Shown here: positions 8,345-20,063 of the stretch, in pieces
How positions within the stretch are numbered: the first letter of the stretch is position 1
Layout: each line of letters begins with the position of its first letter
Source of the DNA: Kushneria phyllosphaerae
Lineage (GTDB): Bacteria > Pseudomonadota > Gammaproteobacteria > Pseudomonadales > Halomonadaceae
Assembly (NCBI RefSeq): GCF_900312995.1
Contig: NZ_ONZI01000002.1
Coordinates: forward strand, 682,001 to 746,000
Reading direction: 5' to 3'
Length of the DNA stretch: 64,000 nucleotides
Position numbers and translations under genes: made by a program
Notes under the pieces: generated by a model
Database searches by the model: none
Told to the model about the DNA's origin: nothing
The model's input: the letters and a program-made list of their open reading frames with translations, nothing else

Positions 8345-10018
8345 TCATTGACGTGTCTGCCTGCTCGCTGCATCTGCAGACGAAGCACCGTTGGCAGGGC
8401 GATAGGGATAGCTGACCTCGATCAGCGTGCCCTGCCCGGGCGATGAATAAAGCGACAGGCTGCCCTCCACGGCGTCGACCTGTTCGCGGACCAGAAAGAG
8501 TCCAAGGCCCCGGCGCTCTCCCTTGCTGGAAACGCCGTGCTCGAAGATGTGCGTCTGGCGTGCCAGCGCAATGCCGGCACCGTTGTCCTGAATCTGCAGC
8601 GACAGCGTGCGTGACTCCAGCGCCATATGGATGGCCACTCTGGGGTCATCACTGGTATCGAGGGCCTCGAACGCGTTCTCCAGAAGATTGCCGATGATGC
8701 TGACCAGCGCATGCACCGTGGCACCATCACTGGCCGGAGGAATGGGCGTTTCAGCCTCAACGCTCAAGGTAATGCCCTTTTCCCGGGCCTCGCTCTGCTT
8801 GCCGATCAGAAAGCCCGCCAGCACCGGTTCACGCACGCGTTCAACGATGGATTCCGAAACCGCGTGGCGGTAGTCGACCAGTTCCTGCAGATACTGCCTC
8901 AGCGCCGGCAGGTCCTCGAGCTGAGCCAGCCCCAGAATGACATGCAGCTTGTTCTTGAACTCGTGCGTGGTGGCCCGCAGGGCTTCGGCATAGCGTTTTA
9001 CGCCAGTCAGCTCCTCGGCCAGCGCCTGCATCTCGTGACTGTCACGAAAGGTCATGACCGCGCCAACCAGACGCCCGTCCGCCTGCATCGGCTGGTAGTT
9101 GCCCAGAAAGGACTGCCCTCCCAGCTGCATGCGGCGATTGATCATTGCCCGGTCACTGAGCACCTGATGCGCCTGATGACTAGCGGGCAGCAGCACCTCG
9201 AGCTTCTCGCCCACTCTGATGTTGTGGACGCTGATATCTCCCAGCAGTGAACGCGCCGCAGGATTGATCAGCGTGACATGCGCGTTGGCATCCACGGCGA
9301 TCACCCCTTCGTGGATGGCGTCCAGCGTGACGCGTCGCTCGGCCACCAGTCGGGCAATATCGTCAGGCTCCATGCCCATCAAACGCCGACGAATGGTGCG
9401 TGCCAGCCACGCCGAGCCCAGCCCCCCGATGACGAGAATGGCCAGAAAGAGAAACAGGAGCCGCTTGTGGGAGGCCGCCCGCAATGGCGCCAGATGAGAG
9501 AGCGTTACCCCAACGGACACCGCACCGATGATATCACCGGCATCGTTGTGTACAGGGGCAAAACCACGAATGCTGGTGCCCAGTGTGCCGATGGCAGTTG
9601 AAGCGTAGCGCTTGCCCTGCAGCGCAGGTCCCTCATCGCCGCCGCGAAAATGATGGCCGATCCACTGCCGGTTGGGATGGGTCAGTCGAATGCTCTGCGG
9701 GTCGACAATGACAATGAAATTGACGTTGAGCAGTTCCCGCAGCGCTTCCATGCGTTGCTCGATGTCGGAATTTGACGAAGGGGGAGCATCGCTGGTCAAT
9801 GCCTCGATCACTTCGCGGCTGCGGGACAGGGTGGTGGCCACATTGACCACCCGGTCCTGCTGGACACGCGTAATGCCACGCCAGAGCTGATCGCTGAAGA
9901 CGCCATAGGCCACGACCAGTGACGCCATGATGGTGATAAAGGCCAGCAGGGCCGCCAGGGTATTCAGGCGGACCGGTGATTTACGCGGCCAGGGGTATTC
10001 ATTCACGTTCGGGGGCAT
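8345..10018 (-). CDS. Membrane sensor histidine kinase, CitA/DcuS family
   Basis: This inner-membrane sensor kinase (557 residues) is predicted to detect a di- or tricarboxylate in the periplasm. The order is: TM1 (about residues 18-38), a periplasmic PAS-like domain of about 140 residues, TM2 (about 183-203), a cytoplasmic PAS domain (ERRVTLDAIHEGVIAVDANAHVTLINPAA), the phospho-acceptor His in THEFKNKLHVILGLAQL, and the ATPase with N-box GNLLENAFEAL, DNGAGIA and the G-box RRGLGLFLVREQV. These His and N-box sequences are diagnostic of the CitA/DcuS group. It is transcribed with the regulator gene and divergently from the transporter gene, the usual arrangement for a substrate-induced uptake system. 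Confidence 0.9.
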   Translation of the reverse strand: MPPNVNEYPWPRKSPVRLNTLAALLAFITIMASLVVAYGVFSDQLWRGITRVQQDRVVNVATTLSRSREVIEALTSDAPPSSNSDIEQRMEALRELLNVNFIVIVDPQSIRLTHPNRQWIGHHFRGGDEGPALQGKRYASTAIGTLGTSIRGFAPVHNDAGDIIGAVSVGVTLSHLAPLRAASHKRLLFLFLAILVIGGLGSAWLARTIRRRLMGMEPDDIARLVAERRVTLDAIHEGVIAVDANAHVTLINPAARSLLGDISVHNIRVGEKLEVLLPASHQAHQVLSDRAMINRRMQLGGQSFLGNYQPMQADGRLVGAVMTFRDSHEMQALAEELTGVKRYAEALRATTHEFKNKLHVILGLAQLEDLPALRQYLQELVDYRHAVSESIVERVREPVLAGFLIGKQSEAREKGITLSVEAETPIPPASDGATVHALVSIIGNLLENAFEALDTSDDPRVAIHMALESRTLSLQIQDNGAGIALARQTHIFEHGVSSKGERRGLGLFLVREQVDAVEGSLSLYSSPGQGTLIEVSYPYRPANGASSADAASRQTRQ

Positions 10019-10356
10019 GTCCTGTCATGGGTCACTGCAGGGACCGGTAGATGGCGTTTGGGCCATTGTGCCAGAACCCGGCCATGTCTCGTCGCCTTCG
10101 CTGCCCGAGGCATGCGACCAAAGAAGAATAAACCTTGGTGTTATTTCATAAGGTATCGGCTTGTGACCGAACACGGCACAACGTTTTCATTAGTTTCAAA
10201 AATATTTTTTTAATTCATAAAGCTTGGTCATGGGCGGCGTGTCCGTAATCCTCGCGTCAGCCTGTCAGGGGTCCGTTTAATTCATCGCGATGCTGCCCTG
10301 GCACAGCATACCCGTTCTCCCATCCGTTTTTGATCGACACACAACAGGTCATTGCC
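10019..10356. promoter_or_regulatory. Divergent promoter region between sensor kinase and citrate/malate symporter
   Basis: This 338-base gene-free stretch is AT-rich in its middle (about 10185-10225, including TTTCAAAAATATTTTTTTAA) in an otherwise GC-rich region. The heptamer TTCATAA occurs twice in the same orientation (10145-10151 and 10214-10220). It probably holds both promoters and binding sites for the CitB-like regulator; no exact operator can be assigned. Confidence 0.45.
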
Positions 10357-11667
10357 ATGTCACAGTCTGACACTGCGAGGGCAGCCCACACCCCCGCCAC
10401 GACGTCCGTTGCCTCCTGGCGCATTTTTGGACTTTCCCTCCCCCTTTTCGCCGTTGTTCTGGTCGTACTGATCGCCGCCATGATGCTGGATGCCCTTCCG
10501 ACCGGCATGATCGGCGCCCTCGCGGCGATGATGGTTCTGGGGGAGCTGCTGGGATTTGTCGGCGACCGCCTGCCTATCGTTAAAAGCTATCTGGGCGGGG
10601 GCGCCATCCTGGCCATCTTTGGCGCGGCGGCGCTGGTCTATCTGCAATGGCTGCCGGAAAGCGTCAGCGACAATGTCACTGACTTCATGAAAGGCGGCGG
10701 CTTTCTTAACTTCTATATCGCGGCCCTGATCACCGGCAGCATTCTGGGCATGGACTCGAAGGTGCTGGTCAAGGTCGGTACCCGCTTTGCCCTGCCGCTA
10801 TTGTGCTCGGTGCTGTTTGCGGCACTGTTTGCGATGGGCGCAGGGCTGCTGCTGGGCTTTTCGCCCCAGGACGCCGTGGTCGTCATCACCCTGCCCATCA
10901 TGGGCGGTGGCATGGGTGCAGGCGCCGTACCGCTGAGCCAGATCTATGAGCAGCTGCTGGGCCAGCCGGCCAGCTATTACATCTCGATTCTGGTGCCGGC
11001 GCTGGCGCTGGGCAACGTCTTTGCCATCATTATTGCCGGACTGCTCAACGGGCTGGGCAAGCGCGTACCGTCGCTGACCGGCAACGGTCAGATGATGCCG
11101 GGTGTTGAAATCAACGATCATGAAACCGCCCCTGACCTCAGCAAGCTGGGCGTTGGCATCATTGTCGCCCTGAGCTTTTATATTACCGGTGAGATCCTGG
11201 GCACCGTGATTCCGCTGCACCCCTACGCCCTGATGATCATTCTGGTTGCGCTGGTCAAGATCAGCGGCCTGCTGCCCGACAATGTTACCGATGCCGCAGC
11301 CCAGTGGTTTCGCTTTGTGGCCAAGAACTGGACCTTCGCGCTGCTGTTCGGTATTGGCATTGCCTATACCGATCTGGGACAGGTGATTGACGCCATCTCC
11401 ATCACCTACGTCCTGATTGTTCTGGCCGTGGTCGCAGGCGCCGCCTTCGGCGCCGGACTGGTCGGGCGTCTGGTGGGCTTTTATCCTATCGAATCCGCCA
11501 TCACGGCCGGGCTGTGCATGGCCAATATGGGCGGCACCGGTGATGTGGCGGTGCTGTCGGCAGCCAACCGCATGCAGCTGATGCCCTTTGCCCAGATCTC
11601 TTCTCGTCTGGGGGGCGCACTGATCCTGCTGCTTTCAAGCGTGCTGGTGCCTCTGCTGTTCGCCTGA
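10357..11667 (+). CDS. 2-hydroxycarboxylate (citrate/malate) : Na+ symporter, CCS/2HCT family
   Basis: This 436-residue inner-membrane protein belongs to the 2-hydroxycarboxylate transporter family (CitS, MleP, CimH), which brings in citrate or malate with Na+ or H+. About 11-12 hydrophobic segments are visible. Family hallmarks are the GGGMGAG loop (IMGGGMGAGAVPLSQIY) in the first half and the second GG-containing loop (CMANMGGTGDVAVLSAANRM) near the C-terminus, forming the paired re-entrant loops. The C-terminal Arg of the SSRLGG stretch matches the substrate-binding Arg region of CitS. The ATG at 10357 is preferred to an upstream TTG in the same frame. The CitA/CitB-like system is divergent upstream, so substrate-induced expression is likely. 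Whether citrate or malate is the substrate cannot be told from sequence. Confidence 0.9.
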   Translation: MSQSDTARAAHTPATTSVASWRIFGLSLPLFAVVLVVLIAAMMLDALPTGMIGALAAMMVLGELLGFVGDRLPIVKSYLGGGAILAIFGAAALVYLQWLPESVSDNVTDFMKGGGFLNFYIAALITGSILGMDSKVLVKVGTRFALPLLCSVLFAALFAMGAGLLLGFSPQDAVVVITLPIMGGGMGAGAVPLSQIYEQLLGQPASYYISILVPALALGNVFAIIIAGLLNGLGKRVPSLTGNGQMMPGVEINDHETAPDLSKLGVGIIVALSFYITGEILGTVIPLHPYALMIILVALVKISGLLPDNVTDAAAQWFRFVAKNWTFALLFGIGIAYTDLGQVIDAISITYVLIVLAVVAGAAFGAGLVGRLVGFYPIESAITAGLCMANMGGTGDVAVLSAANRMQLMPFAQISSRLGGALILLLSSVLVPLLFA

Positions 11668-11708
11668 TCGTCAACGGCACCCCGTGCCCGGGGCCAGCCG
11701 GACAACAA

Positions 11709-11738
11709 AACGCCGCTCCCGAAGGAGCGGCGTTTTTT
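11709..11738. terminator. Terminator after the 2HCT symporter gene
   Basis: AACGCCGCTCC and GGAGCGGCGTT pair across a CGAA loop, followed by a T-run on the + strand. On the - strand it ends in a short T stretch as well and lies 30 bases beyond the yheU-like stop, so it may serve both converging units. Confidence 0.88.
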
Positions 11739-11767
11739 TATGCGTTGATTGCTGTCGGCCAGAAGCG

Positions 11768-14202
<2,435 letters not shown>

Positions 14203-14204
14203 TC

Positions 14205-14222
14205 AGGGGGCCCGAAGGCCCC
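14205..14222 (-). terminator. GC-rich hairpin between zipA and ligA
   Basis: GGGGGC and GGCCCCC pair around a short loop just beyond the zipA stop. There is no T-run on the - strand, so it may only attenuate transcription or act on mRNA stability. Confidence 0.35.
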
Positions 14223-14250
14223 CATGACACGTACGGCATTGCTCGCCGCC

Positions 14251-15543
14251 CTAATGGGGCTGATGGTGCAGCCGCCAGCGACGTTCGAACTCATGCACCC
14301 GTTGACGGGCAAACTCGACGGTCTGCCCGGTCATGACGCTGTGGTTTTCATCCTTGAGCTCGCCGCCCAGGTTACGCACCAGCACCATGGCCGTTTCAAA
14401 CATGGCTTCAAACGCCTCGCGCGAGGATTCGGCGCTGGGCATCGGCATCAAAAAGGTCACCCCGGGCGTGGCGTCTTCTTCCATGACCTCCAGATCGAAG
14501 GTGCCGGGCTTGACGACGTTGACCATCGAAAACTGCAGCGGGCTCTGGCTGGACTCGGTCTCAAAGCGATGGAAAACACCGCGCTCATCGAGTCTCAGGC
14601 CGCAGGCCAGCACCAGCTGAAGCAGGTCGGGACCATGAAAGCCGTCCTCATCACGGGACATGACGCTGATGACCACGATCTCTTCAGCGTCTTTCAGGGC
14701 CGTACGCGCCGATTCTCCCTCGATCATGCCACGCGCGGCACGCTCCAGGACCGGATGGCGTGATGCCCAGCGTGCGCTGTCAAACTGCGAACGCGATGCC
14801 GGCATTTCCTCGGGCGACGGCGCCTCATCAACGGGCGCCATATCCATCTCATCGAAGTCGACATCATCGCGTGGCGGATCACGACGCTCGTGTCGTGCAA
14901 ACAGCGGATCATCCTCGTCAAACGCTTCCTCGCGAGCAACCGGACGCGCCGGCGCCTTTTCACGGGATGGCGTGTCACGAGGTGCCTTTTCGCGAGCAGG
15001 CTCTGCGGCGCGTGCATGCTTGCGCGATTCACGCAGGCCTTCACCAAACGCAAAGACCGATTTCAGCCGACGAGAAAATTCGTCACGACGACGCGGTGGC
15101 AGGTCATCCATCATATCGTCGTCATGATCATGGTCCAGCCGATCGTCGACCTCACGCGGATCATGACGTTCACGCGAGCGAGAGGCCGGCATGTCGCGCT
15201 CGTCATCGACCTCATCATCAATGTCTTCATGATGGCCACGATCAGGATCGCGATCCCGGTCGCGTTCGACATCCTGATCCCGTGCCCCAGGGTCAGGGTC
15301 ATCAAAACGATCATCGTGCTCTCCCGGGGAGATCACGCGGGCGCCACCGTTGGGCAGCTCCCAGCTCATGCGCTCTTCACGCTCGACATCCTGCTGATCG
15401 CGTGCCGGTGTACTGGTGTCGATATCTCGTGAAAGGTCCATGCGCAGGCCACGTCGTTGCCGCTGCAGGCGCCGTACACCGTCCACCAGAATAATGGCGA
15501 CGAGAACCAGCCCCAGGATAATGAGCCACTCTCTCAATTCCAT
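14251..15543 (-). CDS. zipA: Cell division protein ZipA
   Basis: ZipA is a bitopic inner-membrane protein that tethers FtsZ to the membrane early in division. The 430-residue product has a single N-terminal membrane helix (ELREWLIILGLVLVAIILVDGVRRL, described here by its first and last residues at 2-26), a long charged linker rich in Asp, Arg and Pro (about residues 40-290), and the C-terminal FtsZ-binding domain (from about 295), including IVVISVMSRDEDGFHG, GVFHRFE and SMVNVVKPGTFD. The linker, with its repeated Arg-Asp/His-Asp blocks, is longer than in E. coli ZipA (328 residues total). It sits between smc and ligA on the same strand. Confidence 0.95.
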   Translation of the reverse strand: MELREWLIILGLVLVAIILVDGVRRLQRQRRGLRMDLSRDIDTSTPARDQQDVEREERMSWELPNGGARVISPGEHDDRFDDPDPGARDQDVERDRDRDPDRGHHEDIDDEVDDERDMPASRSRERHDPREVDDRLDHDHDDDMMDDLPPRRRDEFSRRLKSVFAFGEGLRESRKHARAAEPAREKAPRDTPSREKAPARPVAREEAFDEDDPLFARHERRDPPRDDVDFDEMDMAPVDEAPSPEEMPASRSQFDSARWASRHPVLERAARGMIEGESARTALKDAEEIVVISVMSRDEDGFHGPDLLQLVLACGLRLDERGVFHRFETESSQSPLQFSMVNVVKPGTFDLEVMEEDATPGVTFLMPMPSAESSREAFEAMFETAMVLVRNLGGELKDENHSVMTGQTVEFARQRVHEFERRWRLHHQPH

Positions 15544-15785
15544 GTAATCATGCCTGTTGTTGGCACCATGCCAAACCCGGGCATGGCGCGATCGCCTTTC
15601 GAATAAATGGACGAGTGTCTTTCACAGCCCTGAACATGCCTCTGTCGGCGTGAAAGCTGTCGTCCGATGACAGCAATATGACGTCAATAACCCATATTAC
15701 GCAATCGCCCTTCGATTATATCCCTGCGAGACTTCCCGCCGCCAGGATCCGGCATTCAGGATCCCGCCAGCGTTGACCCGTGACG

Positions 15786-18700
15786 TCATGCTTCTACAAG
15801 CTCGGCGGCTTCCTCCACGCCCACCGACACCAGGCGAGACACGCCCGGCTCCTGCATGGTGACACCCATCAGGCGGTCTGCTGCCTCCATGGCAATCTTG
15901 TTGTGTGTAATGTAGATAAACTGCACGTTTTGCGACATCTCGCGAACCAGTTTCGCATAACGCCCCACGTTGGCGTCGTCCAGCGGGGCATCCACCTCAT
16001 CGAGCATACAAAAGGGTGCCGGATTGAGCTGGAAGATCGCAAATACCAGAGACAGCGCCGTGAGCGTCTTTTCTCCCCCGGAGAGCAGATGAATGGTGCT
16101 GTTTTTCTTCCCCGGCGGCGTTGCCATGATGGCCACCCCGGTTTCCAGCAGATCATCACCGGTCAGCGTCAGCCAGGCCGCGCCGCCGCCAAACACACGC
16201 GGGAACAGCTCGCCCAGACGCTCGTTGACCTCTTCAAAGACCTTTTTAAAGCGTGTCCGTGTTTCCTGATCGATCTTTTTGATCGCCTGAGTCAGGGTAT
16301 CGAGCGCCTCGGTCAGCTCGGCATGCTGCCCCTGCAGATAGTCGCGACGCTCAAGCTGCTGCTCATACTCTTCGATGGCGGCCAGGTTGATGGCCCCGAG
16401 CCGGCGAATCTTGTCGCTGACCGATTCCAGCTCCTCCTGCCAGACCTGCTCGGAGGCCCCGGCGGCCAGCCCTTCTGCCAGAGTGGCGCTGTCGTGGCCA
16501 AGCTCCACGACCTGCTGCTCCTGAGCCTCTGCCTTGAGCCGCAGGGCCTGAACGTCCATGCGCTCGGCTTCAAGTTGCTCACGCAGGGTTTCAAGCTCGC
16601 GTTCATGCCCCTGACGCTTTTGTTCCAGCTCTCGCATGGCATTGCCAATGGCGCTGGCTTCATCGCGACATTCGTTAAGCAGCTGTTCCTCGCGGGTGCG
16701 CTGATGGAGCGCCTCATCAAGGGATTCGCGCAGCATCTCCAGCGGCTCAAACGCTTCTTCACGCTGCTCGCGCAGCATCTCGCGCTTCTCTTCAAGGCGC
16801 GTGCGCTGATCACCGGCGCGGGCACGCTGGCCTTCGATGCCCTGAAGCTCGGTACTCAGACGCTGACGTTCAAGCTCCAGCGTATTGATGGCCTCTCGTG
16901 CCGGCGCCAGGCGTGCATTGACGGCCTCGCGCGCCTCTCGGGTGTCACGGCGCGCTCGCTCAAGCTGCTGACGCTGGGCATCGTTGTCTTCCACGGTCTC
17001 AAGCGCCTGATCCCACTGCTCGCGCGCCTGCTCATGGTTCAACCGATGCTCCTCGAGCTGTTCACGCATGAGCGCAAGCTCTTCTTCCAGCTCGCTGTCA
17101 CGGCTTCTCAGGTGTTCAAGCCTGGTCCCCAGTTTTGAGGCTTCCAGCGCCAGCGTCTGACGCCCCTGCTGCTGCTGACGCTGATGCGCGTAGAGGGTTT
17201 CCAGCGCCTCGCCGTCCTGGGTGCGCTGGCCGCGCAGCTGTTCGATCTGTGCCTCGCGCTCGGCCATTATCTGCTCAAGCTCGGCAAGCTCCAGATCAAT
17301 GCGATCACGGCGCTGACGATTGGCCACGACACTGCCGGTCTTTTCATCGCCGCTCTGAAGGTGCGCCCAGTGACGGCCCAGCCAGAGCCCGGACGGTGCA
17401 ATCACGCTCTCGCCGGCCGCCAGATGTTCACGCTCACGCCAGGCACCGGCATCATCCTCGGCCGTGGTGACTCGCGCCAGCAGCGCACTCAATGGCTCGG
17501 CACCGGCCACCCTGGCGGCCAGCGAGCCTTCAGGCGCCACTGCTGCCGGCGCATTTTCATCGAGCAGGGTCAGCGCTCCGCCCGGCAACGCCTGCAACAC
17601 TGCCTGAGCGTGCTCACCATCGACCACCCGCGCCGCCAGCCAGGGACCAAGCACCACATCGACAGCGGCCTCCCAGCCGGTCTTGACGTCAAGCCGTTCG
17701 GCAAGCTGTGGGGCGTCGGCCAGATCGTGGGCACTCAGATGGGCATCAAGCGCCTCATCGCCGCTGTCCAGTGCGGCCCGAATCAGGGCTTCAAGCGATG
17801 CGCGCTCGCCCTGAAGCGCACTGCGTCGGCTCTGGTGCTCATCCCGTGCGGTGGCCAGCGTCTGAAGCCGGGCTTCCACATTCTCGAGCGCCTGTTTCAA
17901 TTCAAGCCTTCGCGACTCATCACTGTCGATTTCGAGATCAAGCTCGGCAAGCCGTTCGGCAACCATCTCGCGCTCTTCTACCAGCGCGTTCTGTTCGGGC
18001 AGCTCGTCACGCTGTTTCTGGCGCTGGGCGATACGCGTGTTGAGTTCATTGATGACGGCTTCAAGGCGTCGCACCTCGCTCTGGGCACGTTCGGCGCTAC
18101 GCGTGGCGTTTTGATGCTGTTCGCTGAAGGCCTCCCAGGCCTCGAGCGCGGCCTGCTCGCGTTCAGAGGCATCTTCAAGCCCGGCCTCGACCATCTCGAA
18201 AGCCTCGCGCGCAGCATCGAGTTCAGGTGTCAGTGCCGTCAGGCGTGAGGTGATGTCCTGATAGCGCACGTCATCTTCACCGGCCAGACGAGCAAGATCG
18301 GTCAGATCCCGATCAATGGCGGCAATGTCGGCCTCGCTTTGCTGCTCGCGCGCCCGGGCACTTTCAAGCTGCTGCTCCATTCGAGCGATGGCGGCACCGG
18401 TGTCATAAAAGGCGCGCTGGCGTGTATCCAGTGTCTGGGCCAGATCATCGTGTTGACTGCGGGACTGCTCGAGACGATTTTCGCTTTCGCGCATGCCCAG
18501 CACGTTACGCTCGACGCTGTTTTCCAGCTCGCGAACCCGGGTGTCGCGCGTTTGCTGCTGATCACGAAGAGCGCGGGCACGAATGAGGGCCAGCTCGCCC
18601 TTGAGACGATGCTCGCGCCCTTTCAGCTCACGGTAGCGTTTGGCGGCCTCAGCCTGTCGCTTGAGGCGTTCGAGCTGCTTGTCGAGTTCTTCGCGAAGGT

Positions 18701-19286
18701 CATCCAGGCGCTCAAGATTTTCGGTGGTGCGGCGCATGCGATTTTCGGTTTCGCGGCGACGCTCCTTGTAGCGGGAAATGCCGGCCGCCTCTTCAAGTGT
18801 CGCACGCAGCTCTTCGGGGCGCGCCTCAACCAGTCGGGAGATCATGCCCTGACCGATGATGGCGTAGGAACGTGGGCCCAGCCCGGTCCCCAGAAAGAGA
18901 TCGGCGATGTCGCGACGGCGGCATTTCTGGCCATTGAAGAAATACTGGGACTGCCCGTCACGGGTGACCAGCCGGCGTACGGCAATCTCGGCGTACTGCG
19001 CCCAGGCGCCGCCCAGCTTGCCTTCGCGATTATCAAAAATCAGCTCGATCGAGGCCTGCCCGACCGGCTTGCGCCCGGTCGAGCCATTGAAGATGACATC
19101 CGCCATCGACTCGCCACGCAGGTACTTGGCCGAGGACTCGCCCATCACCCAGCGCACGGCATCGATGACATTGGACTTGCCACAGCCGTTGGGGCCGACA
19201 ATAGCGGTCATGTCGGTATCAAAGGGGACTGTCACCGGGTCGACAAAGGATTTGAAGCCGACCAGTTTGATCGATGTCAGGCGCAT
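15786..19286 (-). CDS. smc: Chromosome segregation protein SMC
   Basis: This is the SMC ATPase of the condensin-like complex (with ScpA/ScpB) that organises and segregates the chromosome. The 1166-residue product has an N-terminal ATP-binding head with Walker A GPNGCGKSN, a long coiled coil rich in Glu, Gln, Arg and Leu, a hinge around residues 510-650 (DVVLGPWLAARVV), the second coiled coil, and the C-terminal head with the signature LLSGGEKTLTALSL and Walker B FCMLDEVDAPLDD. Length and layout are standard. The start MRLTSIKLVGFKSFVDP matches the family. No scpA or scpB is present in the window. zipA follows after 242 bases in which I see no gene. Confidence 0.97.
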   Translation of the reverse strand: MRLTSIKLVGFKSFVDPVTVPFDTDMTAIVGPNGCGKSNVIDAVRWVMGESSAKYLRGESMADVIFNGSTGRKPVGQASIELIFDNREGKLGGAWAQYAEIAVRRLVTRDGQSQYFFNGQKCRRRDIADLFLGTGLGPRSYAIIGQGMISRLVEARPEELRATLEEAAGISRYKERRRETENRMRRTTENLERLDDLREELDKQLERLKRQAEAAKRYRELKGREHRLKGELALIRARALRDQQQTRDTRVRELENSVERNVLGMRESENRLEQSRSQHDDLAQTLDTRQRAFYDTGAAIARMEQQLESARAREQQSEADIAAIDRDLTDLARLAGEDDVRYQDITSRLTALTPELDAAREAFEMVEAGLEDASEREQAALEAWEAFSEQHQNATRSAERAQSEVRRLEAVINELNTRIAQRQKQRDELPEQNALVEEREMVAERLAELDLEIDSDESRRLELKQALENVEARLQTLATARDEHQSRRSALQGERASLEALIRAALDSGDEALDAHLSAHDLADAPQLAERLDVKTGWEAAVDVVLGPWLAARVVDGEHAQAVLQALPGGALTLLDENAPAAVAPEGSLAARVAGAEPLSALLARVTTAEDDAGAWREREHLAAGESVIAPSGLWLGRHWAHLQSGDEKTGSVVANRQRRDRIDLELAELEQIMAEREAQIEQLRGQRTQDGEALETLYAHQRQQQQGRQTLALEASKLGTRLEHLRSRDSELEEELALMREQLEEHRLNHEQAREQWDQALETVEDNDAQRQQLERARRDTREAREAVNARLAPAREAINTLELERQRLSTELQGIEGQRARAGDQRTRLEEKREMLREQREEAFEPLEMLRESLDEALHQRTREEQLLNECRDEASAIGNAMRELEQKRQGHERELETLREQLEAERMDVQALRLKAEAQEQQVVELGHDSATLAEGLAAGASEQVWQEELESVSDKIRRLGAINLAAIEEYEQQLERRDYLQGQHAELTEALDTLTQAIKKIDQETRTRFKKVFEEVNERLGELFPRVFGGGAAWLTLTGDDLLETGVAIMATPPGKKNSTIHLLSGGEKTLTALSLVFAIFQLNPAPFCMLDEVDAPLDDANVGRYAKLVREMSQNVQFIYITHNKIAMEAADRLMGVTMQEPGVSRLVSVGVEEAAELVEA

Positions 19287-19585
19287 TCCAGTGGATAGCT
19301 CCGGGAACAGGTCAATCGGCGGGTGCCAGGCGGCGACACATCGGGGTCGCAGGCGCCGGACAGCGCCGCGGCAAAGCGCGCCACTCTACTACGATTGGCA
19401 GGCTTTCTCCATGTCAATGACTACCGTCACCGTATGGTTTCGGTTACCTTTGAAAGGTTGCCCGTGACACTGTTTGCATACCTGCCCGCCAGGGTGATGT
19501 TCGTGTCACGCGCCCCTTGCGACGACGCATCATGTGTCGCCGGTCATGTGTCAGCCCATTGGATGTCCCTTAAGGGAGTTGCCTT

Positions 19586-20062
19586 ATGTCAGCCCATACC
19601 GAGCCACGCTTTTTGCACCGTATGCCCAACATTCCGCTGGTCGAGGATGCCTGGGAAGAGATCGATGCCAACGAGCTGGTGGATGTCCCGCTGCTGGGCA
19701 CCGTCTCGGCTGGCATGCCGATGGAAGTCTGTGCCGACAATGAAACGGTGCGCATTCCCTCGCGCATGGTGCGACGTAATACCTATGCCCTGCGGGTACG
19801 TGGCGACTCGATGATCGACTGCAACATCCATGACGGCGACATCATCATTATCGAAAAGCTCGAATCCGCCGAAAATGGCGAGACGGCCGTGGTGCTGATC
19901 AACAATCAGGAAGTCACCCTTAAAAAGGTCTACATCGACAAGTCAGGTGTACGCCTGCAGCCGGCCAACACCACCATGCCGCCGATCTATCTAAAAAACG
20001 ACGACATTCAGGTGCTGGGGCTGGTGATGGGTGTGGCCCGCCGCCCGGCCAATGCCGCCTGA
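19586..20062 (+). CDS. LexA-like S24 autoprotease lacking the DNA-binding domain
   Basis: This 158-residue protein matches the C-terminal self-cleavage domain of LexA (peptidase family S24). Seen are the Ala-Gly cleavage site (SAG, residues 41-43), the catalytic Ser75 in RVRGDSMIDC and the general-base Lys113 in VTLKKVY, followed by LQPANTTMPPIYL and VLGLVMGVAR as in LexA. Only about 40 residues precede the cleavage site, and they show no winged-helix DNA-binding domain. A strong Shine-Dalgarno (AAGGGAG) fixes the ATG at 19586. UmuD-like, anti-repressor-like or dimer-partner roles are possible; UmuD is less likely because no umuC is adjacent and the Cys/Ala-Gly context is LexA-like. It is followed after one base by the yigZ-like gene. 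Confidence 0.8.
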   Translation: MSAHTEPRFLHRMPNIPLVEDAWEEIDANELVDVPLLGTVSAGMPMEVCADNETVRIPSRMVRRNTYALRVRGDSMIDCNIHDGDIIIIEKLESAENGETAVVLINNQEVTLKKVYIDKSGVRLQPANTTMPPIYLKNDDIQVLGLVMGVARRPANAA

Positions 20063-20063
20063 C

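Noticed and set aside
15780-17138. 452-codon + strand open frame, and others opposite smc
   Set aside because: They are shadows of the Glu/Arg/Leu-rich coiled-coil coding of smc on the - strand.
19455-19500. SOS box upstream of the LexA-like gene
   Set aside because: CTGTTTGCATACCTGC looks similar but does not keep the CTG-N10-CAG spacing and end.
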